A DNA stretch of 10,978 bases from Victivallales bacterium (GCA_019038735.1 JAHOYW010000089.1:1-10978), one strand, 5' to 3'; shown: positions 1 through 7,322, numbered from the stretch's first letter. Made by a program: numbers and translations. Notes: generated by a model not told the origin, from the letters alone.

Positions 1-7
1 CTTTTAA

Positions 8-36
8 TTATTATCGATATATGCTAATGTTATATT
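8..36 (+). promoter_or_regulatory. Candidate promoter for the aminotransferase operon
   Basis: A TATATT hexamer at 31-36 is preceded by TG at 28-29, giving an extended -10 element. TTATTA at 8-13 could be a weak -35 with a 17-bp spacer. It lies about 60 bp upstream of the aminotransferase start, and no other gene intervenes. The surroundings are strongly AT-rich, so chance matches are likely and the left edge of the window truncates the context. Confidence 0.3.
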
Positions 37-50
37 CTAACAATATTAAC

Positions 51-84
51 AAAACAAAACAAAACAAAACAAAACAAAACAAAA
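51..84 (+). repeat. Pentanucleotide tandem repeat (AAAAC)6 plus AAAA in the leader
   Basis: Six perfect AAAAC units run from 51 to 80, followed by a partial unit AAAA at 81-84 that touches the Shine-Dalgarno GGAG (85-88) of the aminotransferase gene. The tract is free of G and T and should be unstructured in the mRNA, so it could act as a translation-enhancing A-rich leader. Simple repeats of this kind can also change length by slippage. Five-base steps would alter leader length, not reading frame. Confidence 0.9.
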
Positions 85-96
85 GGAGTTAGCAAG

Positions 97-1464
97 ATGG
101 CTTATAATCCGAAAAACTATCAATTGGATCTGACAGAAGTACCGAAAATATTAACAAATGAACTTCCAGGACCGAAGTCAAAAGCGATGCATAAACGCTG
201 CACAGAATACTTCAAGGGATTAAGCGGACAGGTCAAACATTTTCCTGTCACGTTTGAAAGCGGCAAAGGTTGTGAGCTGGTGGATATTGACGGCAATCGA
301 TATATTGATTTTTCCTCCGGCATCTATGTTACAACCTTAGGGCATTGTCATCCAAAAATCAGTGAAGCTGTCGCAAAATACGCGAATAAGCTTATGAACT
401 GCCACGATTTTACCACGGAAATAAAAACAAAACTGGTTGAAAAACTTGCCGATATTCTCCCCGGCGACCTGACTGGATTTCAGTTTTATGACTCAGGAAC
501 AACCGCGGTGGAAGCCGGACAGCGGGTTTTGCGCGCGGCGACCGGGAAGCATGAAATGCTTTCCTGTTTTAACGACTATCACGGAAAAACCTACGGCGGA
601 GTCTCGCTCGGACACATTCGTTCGACCGCCTACGGTCCAACCCGTGCTCCGGGATTTCACATGCTTCCGCGTCCTGACACCTACCGTCCTATTTGGTCAA
701 AAGCAGATGGTACAGTTGATACGGATAAATATATTGAATTTTACAAAGAGTATCTCTATAAAGGCACTTGTGGTCAAGTCGCCGGATTCGTTCTTGAGCC
801 GATTCAGGGCTGGGGCGGATCAGTAATGCCACCAGATGATTTCTTTCCGAAGCTTCGTAAGCTCTGTGATGATGAAGGAATTCTGCTGATGGCTGATGAA
901 GTCCTGACCAGCATGGCGCGTACAGGAAAATGGCTTTGCATGGAACATTGGGACGTGGTTCCTGATATTGTAACCATAGGCAAAGGATTTGGCAATGGCT
1001 TCCCGGTAACTTGTGTGGCAGTCAGAGAACCTTATAAGGAGAGTTTTGAGAGTATTTCAGCATCCAGCAGTTACGGTGGAAACCCGATGGCATGCGCGGC
1101 GGCACTTGCGAGTATTGAGGTTATTGAAGAAGAAAATATTCTTGAGCACGCAATGGAGCTTGGTGATTACTTCGAAAAACGCATGGCGGACTGGCCGGAA
1201 AAATATGCGATTGTCGGGGACTGCCGGGTAAAAGGATGCCTTATGGGGGTTGAGCTGGTAAAGGACAAAACAACTAAAGAGTCTTTTGACGAAGCCGGAC
1301 TGATGGTTTATCAAAAAGCTTTCAGAAACGGACTTGCATGGATTCCGGCTGGACATATATTAAGAATGAGCCCGCCCGCGGTTATGACGCTTGAAGTAGC
1401 GGCGAAAGGTATGGATATGATTGAAGAAGCAATTGCTGAAACCGAGAAAGAATTGGGGTACTGA
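97..1464 (+). CDS. Class III (PLP-dependent) aminotransferase, GabT/OAT-like
   Basis: A 455-residue fold-type I aminotransferase of subgroup III, probably moving an amino group between an omega-amine or amino acid and a 2-oxo acid in the cytoplasm. Visible landmarks in order: the N-terminal DxDGNRYIDF strand (63-72), LGHCHP (81-86), a phosphate-binding SGTTAVE segment (133-139) in place of the usual SGSEANE, the YHGKTYG turn (161-167), LEPIQG (233-238), MADEV with the PLP-nitrogen Asp267, the Schiff-base Lys296 in TIGKGFG, and YGGNP (326-330). Length is normal for the family. The start is supported by GGAG at 85-88, eight bases before ATG. The stop codon is separated by one base from the ceramidase-like start, implying translational coupling. 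The substrate cannot be read from sequence; the altered phosphate-loop and DEVLTSMARTG segments suggest it is not a classical GABA transaminase. Confidence 0.9.
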   Translation: MAYNPKNYQLDLTEVPKILTNELPGPKSKAMHKRCTEYFKGLSGQVKHFPVTFESGKGCELVDIDGNRYIDFSSGIYVTTLGHCHPKISEAVAKYANKLMNCHDFTTEIKTKLVEKLADILPGDLTGFQFYDSGTTAVEAGQRVLRAATGKHEMLSCFNDYHGKTYGGVSLGHIRSTAYGPTRAPGFHMLPRPDTYRPIWSKADGTVDTDKYIEFYKEYLYKGTCGQVAGFVLEPIQGWGGSVMPPDDFFPKLRKLCDDEGILLMADEVLTSMARTGKWLCMEHWDVVPDIVTIGKGFGNGFPVTCVAVREPYKESFESISASSSYGGNPMACAAALASIEVIEEENILEHAMELGDYFEKRMADWPEKYAIVGDCRVKGCLMGVELVKDKTTKESFDEAGLMVYQKAFRNGLAWIPAGHILRMSPPAVMTLEVAAKGMDMIEEAIAETEKELGY

Positions 1465-1465
1465 T

Positions 1466-1903
1466 ATGAATTTGAGATCAGGAGCGGCTGTTGTTGATAT
1501 AACACCTGAAACTCCAATGTTTCTGGTGGGTTATCCGCATGTAGAACGCGTTTCAGAAGGGGTTCATGACCCCTTGTTTGCCAGTGCGCTCTATCTTGAA
1601 AACGGTGATAATTTACTGCTGATGATTGCGGTTGATATTCTTTTTCTTGATGCGAAGATAATATGCGAAATTCGCCGGAAAATTGCGGAGAAAAGCAATG
1701 TGCAAGTTGTAAATATCATACGGAATTCCAGTCGCTCCGGCAACGGGTTCCCAGCAATTTACTCCGCTTACTACGGAATTTCCGCCAAGCATTTTTTCTT
1801 TTTCTATAAGGAGAGTATCTACTCCTTGTCGGGCGGCCGCCAACGCTGCTCCAATACCGGCACTGCCTCCGCCGATAACGACAAGTTCGTAATGCTTATT
1901 TAA
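1466..1903 (+). pseudogene. Neutral/alkaline ceramidase-like protein, 3'-truncated
   Basis: The first ~80 residues match the N-terminal part of the neutral/alkaline non-lysosomal ceramidase family: GAAVVDITP (6-14), GYPHVERVSEGVHDPLFASALYL (about 22-44) with the family VHDP segment, and a hydrophobic LLLMIAVDILFLD strand (50-62). Full family members are several hundred residues long and continue into a THTHSGP zinc-site segment. Here the match ends at about Gln80 (1705). The remaining codons to the stop at 1903 are antisense to the FAD oxidoreductase fragment and have no family character. The start at 1466 follows GGGG at 1455-1458 and one base after the aminotransferase stop; the in-frame ATG at 1421 lies inside the upstream gene and is less likely. 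In PVC bacteria such proteins need not act on ceramide. The fragment lacks most of the enzyme and is probably non-functional. Confidence 0.75.
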
Positions 1904-1933
1904 TTTTTCTAAATTTACTTCTTTGTGGCTCAT
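1613..1933 (-). pseudogene. FAD-dependent oxidoreductase, N-terminal fragment
   Basis: The first ~75 residues form a Rossmann FAD-binding unit: ELVVIGGGSAGIGAALAAARQG (16-37) with the dinucleotide-binding GxGxxG-type glycine pattern, the acidic strand end TLLIEKEKMLGG (40-51), then VVSGVNCWEPVAGATGIPYDIY (54-75). This resembles the FAD-dependent oxidoreductase group common in PVC glycan loci. Family members normally exceed 400 residues. After Tyr75 (1709-1711) the frame runs into the reverse complement of the ceramidase-like gene and stops at 1613. The start lies five bases downstream of the six-hairpin gene's stop, so this was the next gene of that operon. Only the flavin-binding N-terminus remains, so a working enzyme is unlikely. 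Confidence 0.8.
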
Positions 1934-1938
1934 ACTGT

Positions 1939-4230
1939 TTATTTTCCTTTTGTTTTCATAAATTCGAGAGTATGACTACTTACCGGAGCCAACACTACAG
2001 TCGAACAGTTTGACATATAATCATACCCGAATATATTTTTAGTATCTGTTGAATTTTCTACAAATACTTTAACGGATGCTTCAAATTTTGTCGGATTGCC
2101 AAGTTCTATAATAAACTTATCTTCAGTATTCTCTACAATTTTAGCGTCAATATTATCAAAGGCACAAACTGTCGCAGTATCAGGCTGTATGTATACGCCC
2201 GGCAATTCAGTATACGTGAGCATAGCACTAACCTCTGGCCAGCATGCTCCATAAAACACCTCGCCAATTCCCTTCTTCCCTTCCCAGTCACCGAGATTAA
2301 CACGCTCATTTATCCAGCCGGACGGCATGTCGCAAATAGACCTGTCTTCGCGCGAAACATATTGCGGAAGGCTGTGGGCTATCTCCCGGATGAGTTCTAG
2401 ATAGAAGGAGTTGTTGGTTGCCCTGTATAGTTTCAAGAGAGACGAGCCGGACAGCGTACATATACCCGGAGCGGAGTGTTTGTTCTGGGTGTTGGCCCAG
2501 ACGGTTCCGATTGCGGACATGCCCAGCCGCCCAAATGTGGACTCCGGCGGGAATTCAAAATCGTAAGAGGTAACCCAGGTCGCGCACTGATGGGCCATAT
2601 CGCAGGCCTTTTTAACCCAGCCTTCGTCGCCGGTAACTTCATATAACACGACGAATGATTCCAGCAGTCCGAATGCTGATTCGCTGTCCGGACATTGCAT
2701 AGCATCGCCTGGTCCACCAGTTGTAATTCCCTTTTTTACAAAATTTTCATAATAATAATCGCCGCTGGCTGTTGCAACTTCCAGATACTCATCGCAGTCG
2801 AAATACTGCGACGCCAAGGCCAAGCCAGCTATCGCCAGGCTTGCCGAAGCTGAACCGCCGACTATAAGTTTGCCTGTTTCGATATCAACGCGCTGTCCGA
2901 ACTGACCAGCCTGTTTCCAGAGACGTACAAATGCGTCGGCGCATTTTCTTGTGCCTTCAAGCCATGCTGCCTTGGGCTGCATGGCGACATCCTCGCTATC
3001 AAGCAACGCAAAGTGCTTGAAGATGAAATAGAATACGTCCGCACTTTTGCGGGTTAAATGCCAGTTGTTTGCGTGCGGAAAACGTTTCGGGCGCATGCTA
3101 TCGCCGTAATAGTCTCGACTCTCGCCTGTAGAGTTGCGAAAGAAACCGCAATCGCTCTGCCCATGTTGAAAAGCAAAGTCCAGATTCCGCAAAACGCGTT
3201 GGCGCGATGTCTCGTCACCGTCGGAAAGCAGGGGAGCGGTTACCATCAGCCCGCCGCACCAACCAGGGCGCCAAAGTCGTAGCCCGTTGGAGCCTAGTAT
3301 CGACAGGCTGTCAGGATAATATCCCTTTTCCTCCACCCAGTTGTCGCGATTGTGTTTTTCTTCGAGCAATTTCCATGCTTCCGAAAACGGCAACTCCTGC
3401 TTGGGAACAACATCCTCGGTCAGATCCTTCCTGATTCCAACAAAGTAATCATACAACGACTGAATCTCGGGACATTCAAAGCAGAACAATCGCATTCGCA
3501 AAACAATTTCATCCCCAGCCTGCAGGTCAGCACCACGGTCTTGCGAAGGCAGCTGCGTATTGCACATGGTATATTGCACATCCTCGCGTACACCTGGCGA
3601 CAATATTGTGATCTCACCGCGCTTGCGGTCATCGCTTTCTTTAATAAACATCCCAATCGGACCATGCTCGGTATGCTCGTCATTCAGACACCAGAAGCCC
3701 TTGCCGGTCTTCGGCGCGTGAAATCCAATAGCAGGCGTTGCCAGGTCTCGTGCAAGAAGTTGAATCTCGGACTTGCCATCATGGCTGTTAAGTCTAGGAA
3801 TGTCCGAAACTATTGTCGGCGCATCTACACCAATATCTGCCACATCGGTATGAAGCGGTGGATATTCCATTCTACGGGAGTCAAAACGATTACCGTTGTA
3901 AACAGCTGCCGGCATAAGCACATAATTATCAGTTGACCAATCATCAAACGAAAACGTAATTCCCGCATTTACCTGCTTGACAGCACCTTCAATAAGCTCA
4001 AAATGCACCACCAGATCGATAGCATTCTGATTTTTTGCAATTTCGTCAGCCTGAATTCGGCATTGCCATTTGCCACCGCCAAAAGCAAATTCGCCGGACT
4101 TCCCACTTACATCGTCCCAAGGCTTGACAAGCCGGTCAGCCAAATGTGAACCAACATATTGGCTCAACTGAATCTTTGTGTTACACTTTAAGTTGGCAAA
4201 GATTTCCTGCTCCTGGTTTGCATTATTCAT
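1939..4230 (-). CDS. Six-hairpin ((alpha/alpha)6) glycosidase-like protein
   Basis: A 763-residue protein with the architecture of a six-hairpin glycosidase. An N-terminal beta-rich region (about 1-270) includes NYVLMPAAVYNGNRFDSRRMEYPP (102-125). A helical toroid (about 280-680) contains WRPGWCGG (320-327), DCGFFRN (360-366), PDSESAFGLLESFVVLYEVTGD (514-535), FPPESTFGRLGMSAIGTVWANTQNKHSAPGICTLSG (560-595) and GWINERVNLGDWEG in the last third. A short beta-rich C-terminus closes it. Acidic residues in the ESAFGLLE and FPPEST segments are candidate active-site groups, but I cannot assign a GH family or substrate. No signal peptide is visible, so it probably acts in the cytoplasm on imported oligosaccharides. 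The start is supported by an AGGAAG site a few bases upstream. It lies 27 bp after the URO-D gene and five bases before the FAD oxidoreductase fragment, in one operon. Confidence 0.65.
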   Translation of the reverse strand: MNNANQEQEIFANLKCNTKIQLSQYVGSHLADRLVKPWDDVSGKSGEFAFGGGKWQCRIQADEIAKNQNAIDLVVHFELIEGAVKQVNAGITFSFDDWSTDNYVLMPAAVYNGNRFDSRRMEYPPLHTDVADIGVDAPTIVSDIPRLNSHDGKSEIQLLARDLATPAIGFHAPKTGKGFWCLNDEHTEHGPIGMFIKESDDRKRGEITILSPGVREDVQYTMCNTQLPSQDRGADLQAGDEIVLRMRLFCFECPEIQSLYDYFVGIRKDLTEDVVPKQELPFSEAWKLLEEKHNRDNWVEEKGYYPDSLSILGSNGLRLWRPGWCGGLMVTAPLLSDGDETSRQRVLRNLDFAFQHGQSDCGFFRNSTGESRDYYGDSMRPKRFPHANNWHLTRKSADVFYFIFKHFALLDSEDVAMQPKAAWLEGTRKCADAFVRLWKQAGQFGQRVDIETGKLIVGGSASASLAIAGLALASQYFDCDEYLEVATASGDYYYENFVKKGITTGGPGDAMQCPDSESAFGLLESFVVLYEVTGDEGWVKKACDMAHQCATWVTSYDFEFPPESTFGRLGMSAIGTVWANTQNKHSAPGICTLSGSSLLKLYRATNNSFYLELIREIAHSLPQYVSREDRSICDMPSGWINERVNLGDWEGKKGIGEVFYGACWPEVSAMLTYTELPGVYIQPDTATVCAFDNIDAKIVENTEDKFIIELGNPTKFEASVKVFVENSTDTKNIFGYDYMSNCSTVVLAPVSSHTLEFMKTKGK

Positions 4231-4257
4231 GTTTTAGCTTCCTGTTTTTGTTCTATT

Positions 4258-5490
4258 TTAAGCAAGGCACTTGCGAACCAAAGAAACCCAGCGTTGCAGT
4301 CTATCCATTTCTCCGCCTAAAGTTTCATTATCTTTTAAATGAATACAGTATCTGTTATTTTTGAAGGTTGATTTTGCTGATTTTACTATTCTGGAAACTC
4401 GTACCTCATCCCAGTTAGTACAAACCATATCTGTCGGGTTTGGTCTCCATGAAATCAAGTAATCCTTACCAATTTGTTCAGCGCATTTTTCTATATCACA
4501 TGATGGTGCGACAGAAATCATTCTTAAATTTGGAATCTTGCGCAACATGTCAATTTTGTTTGTAAGATCTTCACAACATCCGTAATGTACATGCTTATAT
4601 TGAGAAATTATCGGCAATTGATATTTCAACATAAACTCGTAGTGCATCTGTGGAGAAACCATTATATATTCCTGAGCAGCGCAATTGTACCAGAGGTCTT
4701 CACGCTTTCTAGGTCCTGAGTTTGGTTTTAGATCTTCCATTCCCCTTGTATATGGCAGAGGTGCTTGCGGGTGGTATCCGCTAAGACTGATATCACCAGC
4801 TTCTTCAGCTTTTTCCTGTGCAGCAAGAACAGCATCTCTCATAATCGCAAGCAAATTATGTAATTCATCCGGATGTTCATACATGTCAAGCATAAAGTTT
4901 TCCATTCCACGAAGATAGCCAAGATCAGTCGATAAATCAGCTGAAAATCCATTTTGACACCATGGTCCGCGATTAACATCAATGCTTATAATATCTCCAA
5001 CCGCCTCTGCAAGTTTATTTACGTGTTCAGCAGTTTTATCTTCGTCAATTTCATGACATGCGGGCTTTAGTAATGACACATCATCATAAGTTTTAATCGG
5101 AAATTCCATATGGCGGGCATTCGTTTCAATATCTGAAGACTGCTCCATCTTTATTCCCCATCGCCCTTCAGATCCCATTTTTTTAGACGCAGTAACATTG
5201 AGCCATGGTTCAAATACTGAATCATCGCCTACTGTGGAAAAAAATAATCTACGGCGTAATTCAAACTCATGCTGTCGTAATACAGGGTCAGAGCATTGCA
5301 TTTGTGTATTAAGAAATTCCTGCATCCAGATAAAATATCCTGCAGCACTGGCAATGATTGGTGGCGGTCCATCCTCAAATCCGTGAAATGCACGCCATAT
5401 TTCACGTTTTTTCTCCTGTTCATCATTTTGTGCTATATCAAGATATGCTTTTACAAGTTCTCGTAAAACCAGCTGCTCTTTTGTTTTCAT
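4258..5490 (-). CDS. URO-D superfamily protein (methyltransferase-like), YGCCE type
   Basis: A 410-residue member of the uroporphyrinogen decarboxylase / cobalamin-methyltransferase (MtaA/CmuA) TIM-barrel superfamily. Landmarks: LGYLRGMENFMLDMYEHPDELHNLL (190-214), typical of the family's central helix, the HYGCCEDL motif (302-309), then a strand with VAPSCD (327-332) and SWRPNP (347-352) near the C-terminal end of the barrel. In corrinoid methyltransferases His/Cys residues at the equivalent barrel end bind zinc; His302, Cys305, Cys306 and Cys331 are candidates here. The N-terminal arginine-rich signature of true HemE is absent, so heme synthesis is unlikely. It is the first gene of the minus-strand operon, with an AAAGG site nine bases before ATG. 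Its partners suggest a role in carbohydrate or methylated-glycan metabolism, which is inference. Confidence 0.8.
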   Translation of the reverse strand: MKTKEQLVLRELVKAYLDIAQNDEQEKKREIWRAFHGFEDGPPPIIASAAGYFIWMQEFLNTQMQCSDPVLRQHEFELRRRLFFSTVGDDSVFEPWLNVTASKKMGSEGRWGIKMEQSSDIETNARHMEFPIKTYDDVSLLKPACHEIDEDKTAEHVNKLAEAVGDIISIDVNRGPWCQNGFSADLSTDLGYLRGMENFMLDMYEHPDELHNLLAIMRDAVLAAQEKAEEAGDISLSGYHPQAPLPYTRGMEDLKPNSGPRKREDLWYNCAAQEYIMVSPQMHYEFMLKYQLPIISQYKHVHYGCCEDLTNKIDMLRKIPNLRMISVAPSCDIEKCAEQIGKDYLISWRPNPTDMVCTNWDEVRVSRIVKSAKSTFKNNRYCIHLKDNETLGGEMDRLQRWVSLVRKCLA

Positions 5491-5521
5491 AATATCCAGC
5501 CTTTTTTCTAGTTACTTTATA

Positions 5522-5551
5522 CCTGAATCCGTGAAAGAATTTCAGGATTCC
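5522..5551. promoter_or_regulatory. Overlapping dyads next to a possible -10: candidate operator
   Basis: CCTGAA at 5522-5527 pairs with TTCAGG at 5541-5546, and GAATCC at 5525-5530 pairs with GGATTC at 5545-5550, so two mutually exclusive 6-bp stems share the same bases. The dyads lie just upstream of the TATAAA of the URO-D operon, where a repressor or activator would bind. Read on the plus strand, the second stem is followed by seven T residues (5553-5559), a terminator-like form, but no plus-strand gene precedes it. Confidence 0.3.
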
Positions 5552-5594
5552 ATTTTTTTGTTAATTTATTGGCTGAAAATCAACCGTTTTACTC

Positions 5595-5673
5595 GATTTT
5601 CGCCTTTGATATTTTAAGTTACCTGCTATTATTTGTTTTTCAAAATATTTATCTTAATTTTATGGCGAAAATC
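5595..5673. repeat. 10-bp inverted repeat GATTTTCGCC / GGCGAAAATC
   Basis: GATTTTCGCC at 5595-5604 is exactly complementary to GGCGAAAATC at 5664-5673, with 59 bases between. A third near-copy, GGCTGAAAATC with one inserted base, occurs at 5571-5581. Three copies of a 10-mer within about 100 bases upstream of an operon suggest regulator half-sites. They could instead be remnants of insertion-sequence ends. Confidence 0.4.
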
Positions 5674-5693
5674 CCGATTTTTGATACATTTTC

Positions 5694-6688
5694 CCTATAG
5701 GCTTAATTCATCCTTGATGTTAAATTATTGTTTAGCAATACATTGCGTGTAATTGTCGAAAAACATCGAACCATGGACAATGCCTCCCAAATTTTAGAAA
5801 TATTGACCCGGAATGCCGGGTTCTCTTGCATGCGATATAAATCAAATCCTGCATAACCGAGCGTAATCTCCTGCGTTGAACCTTAAATTTGCGCGGCAAG
5901 GCTTCTTTCATTTTTAAAGCAGATTGACCAAGAATGCGTAAGGCATTGAATGCCAGCATCGCCAATACCAAGAGCAGAGAATTTGTCGCAAATTTACCTG
6001 AAGGCATGCGCTCAAAACTAAGGTCGGATTTCATTTCGCTGTGGTATTGTTCGCTAGTGCCGTGATTGTGATATAGCTCAATGACTGTTCGTGCTTCATC
6101 CGGCAGGTTCGTCCAGAATGTATTGACCTCGACATCTGGAATGAGCAAGTCCTGTCCATGCTTGTCAATTTCACGCTCTGTAACCTCAAATGTAGCAAAA
6201 ACAGGCAAGCCTTCCCGTCCCGCAACAGGTATATGGCTGGCTTCACCGGTAAAAACAGTTTTACCCCGGCGTGGTTTTTTGGGCTCGCCGACACGCCGGG
6301 CTAAACTCAACCATTGTTCTTTACATTCTTTCCGCAGGTTGCGCTTAATGATAAATGATACGCCGCGTTTCAGCAGTTCTTCAATGATTTTTACATCATC
6401 GTGAGCAGAATCCAAGCGTACAAGGATGGTTTTCAAGTTAACACCAAGCATTTTAGCCATATCAAGGCATTGCCGGATAAATTCCAGTGCATCTTTATTA
6501 CTGTGCTGACTACCGGGGCGCAGTTCGCAATTGAGCATATAACCGTGAGTACCAAGGTATGCAAATATCGGTGCATAACCGTCATGATTTTTATAAGTCC
6601 AAGAAACGCCTTCCTTCTTCGACCCCGAGTTGTTAAATGGTGAAACATCAATATCCAGCGGAATATATTTTCCGTGAGAAGTTTTTTA
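5694..6688 (-). mobile_element. IS1380-family insertion sequence, truncated
   Basis: The low-coordinate end is placed at CCTATAGG (5694-5701), since IS1380-family ends start with CCT and the transposase stop lies just 31 bases inside. CCTATAGG is itself a perfect palindrome, so this boundary is uncertain by a few bases. The other end is missing: transposase similarity breaks near 6680 and DUF1559-type coding sequence begins shortly after. No partner inverted repeat and no target-site duplication could be found, consistent with deletion of the transposase-5' end. The remnant should not move on its own. Confidence 0.7.
5732..6685 (-). pseudogene. IS1380-family DDE transposase, N-terminally truncated
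   Basis: The open frame runs without a stop from about 6685 to 5732; the first ATG is at 6538, but family similarity extends upstream through codons reading IPLDIDVSPFNNSGSKKEG and DGYAPIFAYLGTHGYMLNCELRPGS. The triad can be followed: the first Asp in LDIDVSP (6647-6655), the second in LVRLDSAHDD, and the Glu in YHNHGTSEQYHSEMK near 6045, matching the YxxRGxxE pattern. Hence the catalytic core is present, while roughly the first hundred or more residues, carrying the DNA-binding part, are gone. An in-frame TAA at 6686-6688 closes the frame upstream. There is no plausible start for a complete protein. A caller restricted to ATG would report 5732-6538 only. Confidence 0.85.
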
Positions 6689-7039
6689 AAAACCAAATTC
6701 AGGAGCCTAGACTTCAGTGGAAACATAGGTGCTCGAGTAGGATATCCAATGTTTTTCAATAACAATACTGCTCTCGCAAACGTGCCACAAGATGCTGATG
6801 GAAAAAGTATAATCCCAACAAAGGTCCATAAATCCAAAGCAGATTGGATACTAATGGCAGACTTAATATTTAAAGATGGTGCTACGTTTGCTCTTGTAAA
6901 CCACGGAGCTGGTGAGCCAAATCCAAGCGGTGGTAATGTTCTTTATGTTGACGGACATGTAAAGTGGAAAAATTGGGGCGAGTATGATCAAACTAATACG
7001 TTAAGTCCTTCTGGTTCCTATAATTTTTATGCTTGGTAG
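6674..7039 (+). pseudogene. DUF1559 / H-X9-DG pseudopilin-like protein, C-terminal fragment
   Basis: The frame ends with the C-terminal signature of DUF1559 proteins: a KADWILMADLIF strand, then NHGAGEPNPSGGNVLYVDGHVKWKNW, giving the H-X9-DG spacing at the end of the domain. These proteins carry an N-terminal prepilin-type methylation motif and are exported pilin-like proteins expanded in Planctomycetes and Lentisphaerota. Only about 110 C-terminal residues are present; the prepilin leader, transmembrane helix and most of the domain are missing. The ATG at 6674 lies within the insertion-sequence remnant, and family-like sequence becomes clear from about SGNIGARVGYP (6718 onward), so it is a chance start. 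No ribosome binding site was seen. I read this as the 3' stub of a gene cut by the IS-associated rearrangement. Confidence 0.75.
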
Positions 7040-7322
7040 GATAATATAAATTAATATCATATACAGAGGCAATTGCGAAAGTTCACACAGACAATCATGT
7101 TTGTATTGGATTTTTGCAGTTGTCTTTCTAATAAATTAACTAAAGCAATCAACTAGTCAATTTGACTGCATAAAAAGCGTATCAACTGTCGAATTTTACT
7201 TGGAGGGCGAGACTCTGTCGAGCCGAGCATTGGCGACACTTGCGGCTCGACAGAGTCTCGCCCTCCAAAAAAGCATCGCATCGGAGATACTATCTCGTTT
7301 AAAATAACGATAAAGGGAAATA
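7040..7322. other. Non-coding spacer before the GH28 operon
   Basis: No credible gene lies in these 283 bases. They hold the 26-bp inverted repeat described separately, a small AGTCA/TGACT dyad at about 7155-7167, and the ribosome binding site of the GH28 gene (AAAGGG, 7312-7317). A promoter for the GH28 operon should lie here, but I cannot identify a convincing -35/-10 pair. Confidence 0.5.
7200..7268. repeat. Perfect 26-bp inverted repeat, REP/MITE-like
   Basis: The arm at 7200-7225 (beginning TTGGAGGGCGAGACTC) is exactly complementary to 7243-7268, with a 17-base loop at 7226-7242. The arms are GC-rich (about 60%) in an AT-rich spacer, and T-rich sequence before and A-rich sequence after extend the symmetry loosely. 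Neither strand has a U-tract after the stem, so it is not a typical terminator. Sharp composition contrast and perfect symmetry suggest an inserted palindromic element. If transcribed with GH28 it would form a very stable hairpin 55 bases before the start codon. Confidence 0.85.

Larger units (their letters stand above)
5491..5693. other. AT-rich intergenic region upstream of the URO-D operon
   Basis: No gene is visible in these 203 bases. On the minus strand a TATAAA hexamer (complement of 5516-5521) sits 25 bases before the URO-D start and may be its -10 element; no good -35 is seen at the expected spacing. The region also contains short inverted repeats and seven T residues at 5553-5559. 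Its right boundary is set by the presumed IS end at 5694. Confidence 0.5.

Noticed and set aside
51..84. CRISPR array
   Set aside because: The AAAAC units are five bases long with no spacers; this is a simple tandem repeat. No CRISPR-like array was seen anywhere in the window.
1421..1465. Earlier in-frame start for the ceramidase-like gene
   Set aside because: It lies inside the aminotransferase gene and adds 15 residues (MKKQLLKPRKNWGTD) not expected before the family N-terminus MNLRSGAAVVDITP.
1791..1806. T-rich stretch as a terminator
   Set aside because: It is the coding strand complement of the IEKEKML codons of the FAD fragment and has no preceding GC-rich hairpin.
3352..3936. Plus-strand 194-codon open frame
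   Set aside because: It is fully antisense to the six-hairpin glycosidase-like gene, shows no recognisable domain and no clear ribosome site; the minus-strand gene explains the region.
4258..5490. hemE (true uroporphyrinogen decarboxylase)
   Set aside because: The HemE N-terminal arginine-rich substrate signature is missing, and the HYGCCE motif and glycosidase neighbours fit methyltransferase-like members better.
7200..7268. Intrinsic terminator for the DUF1559 fragment
   Set aside because: The stem is 160 bases past the stop and is followed by A residues, not T, so it lacks the terminator form.
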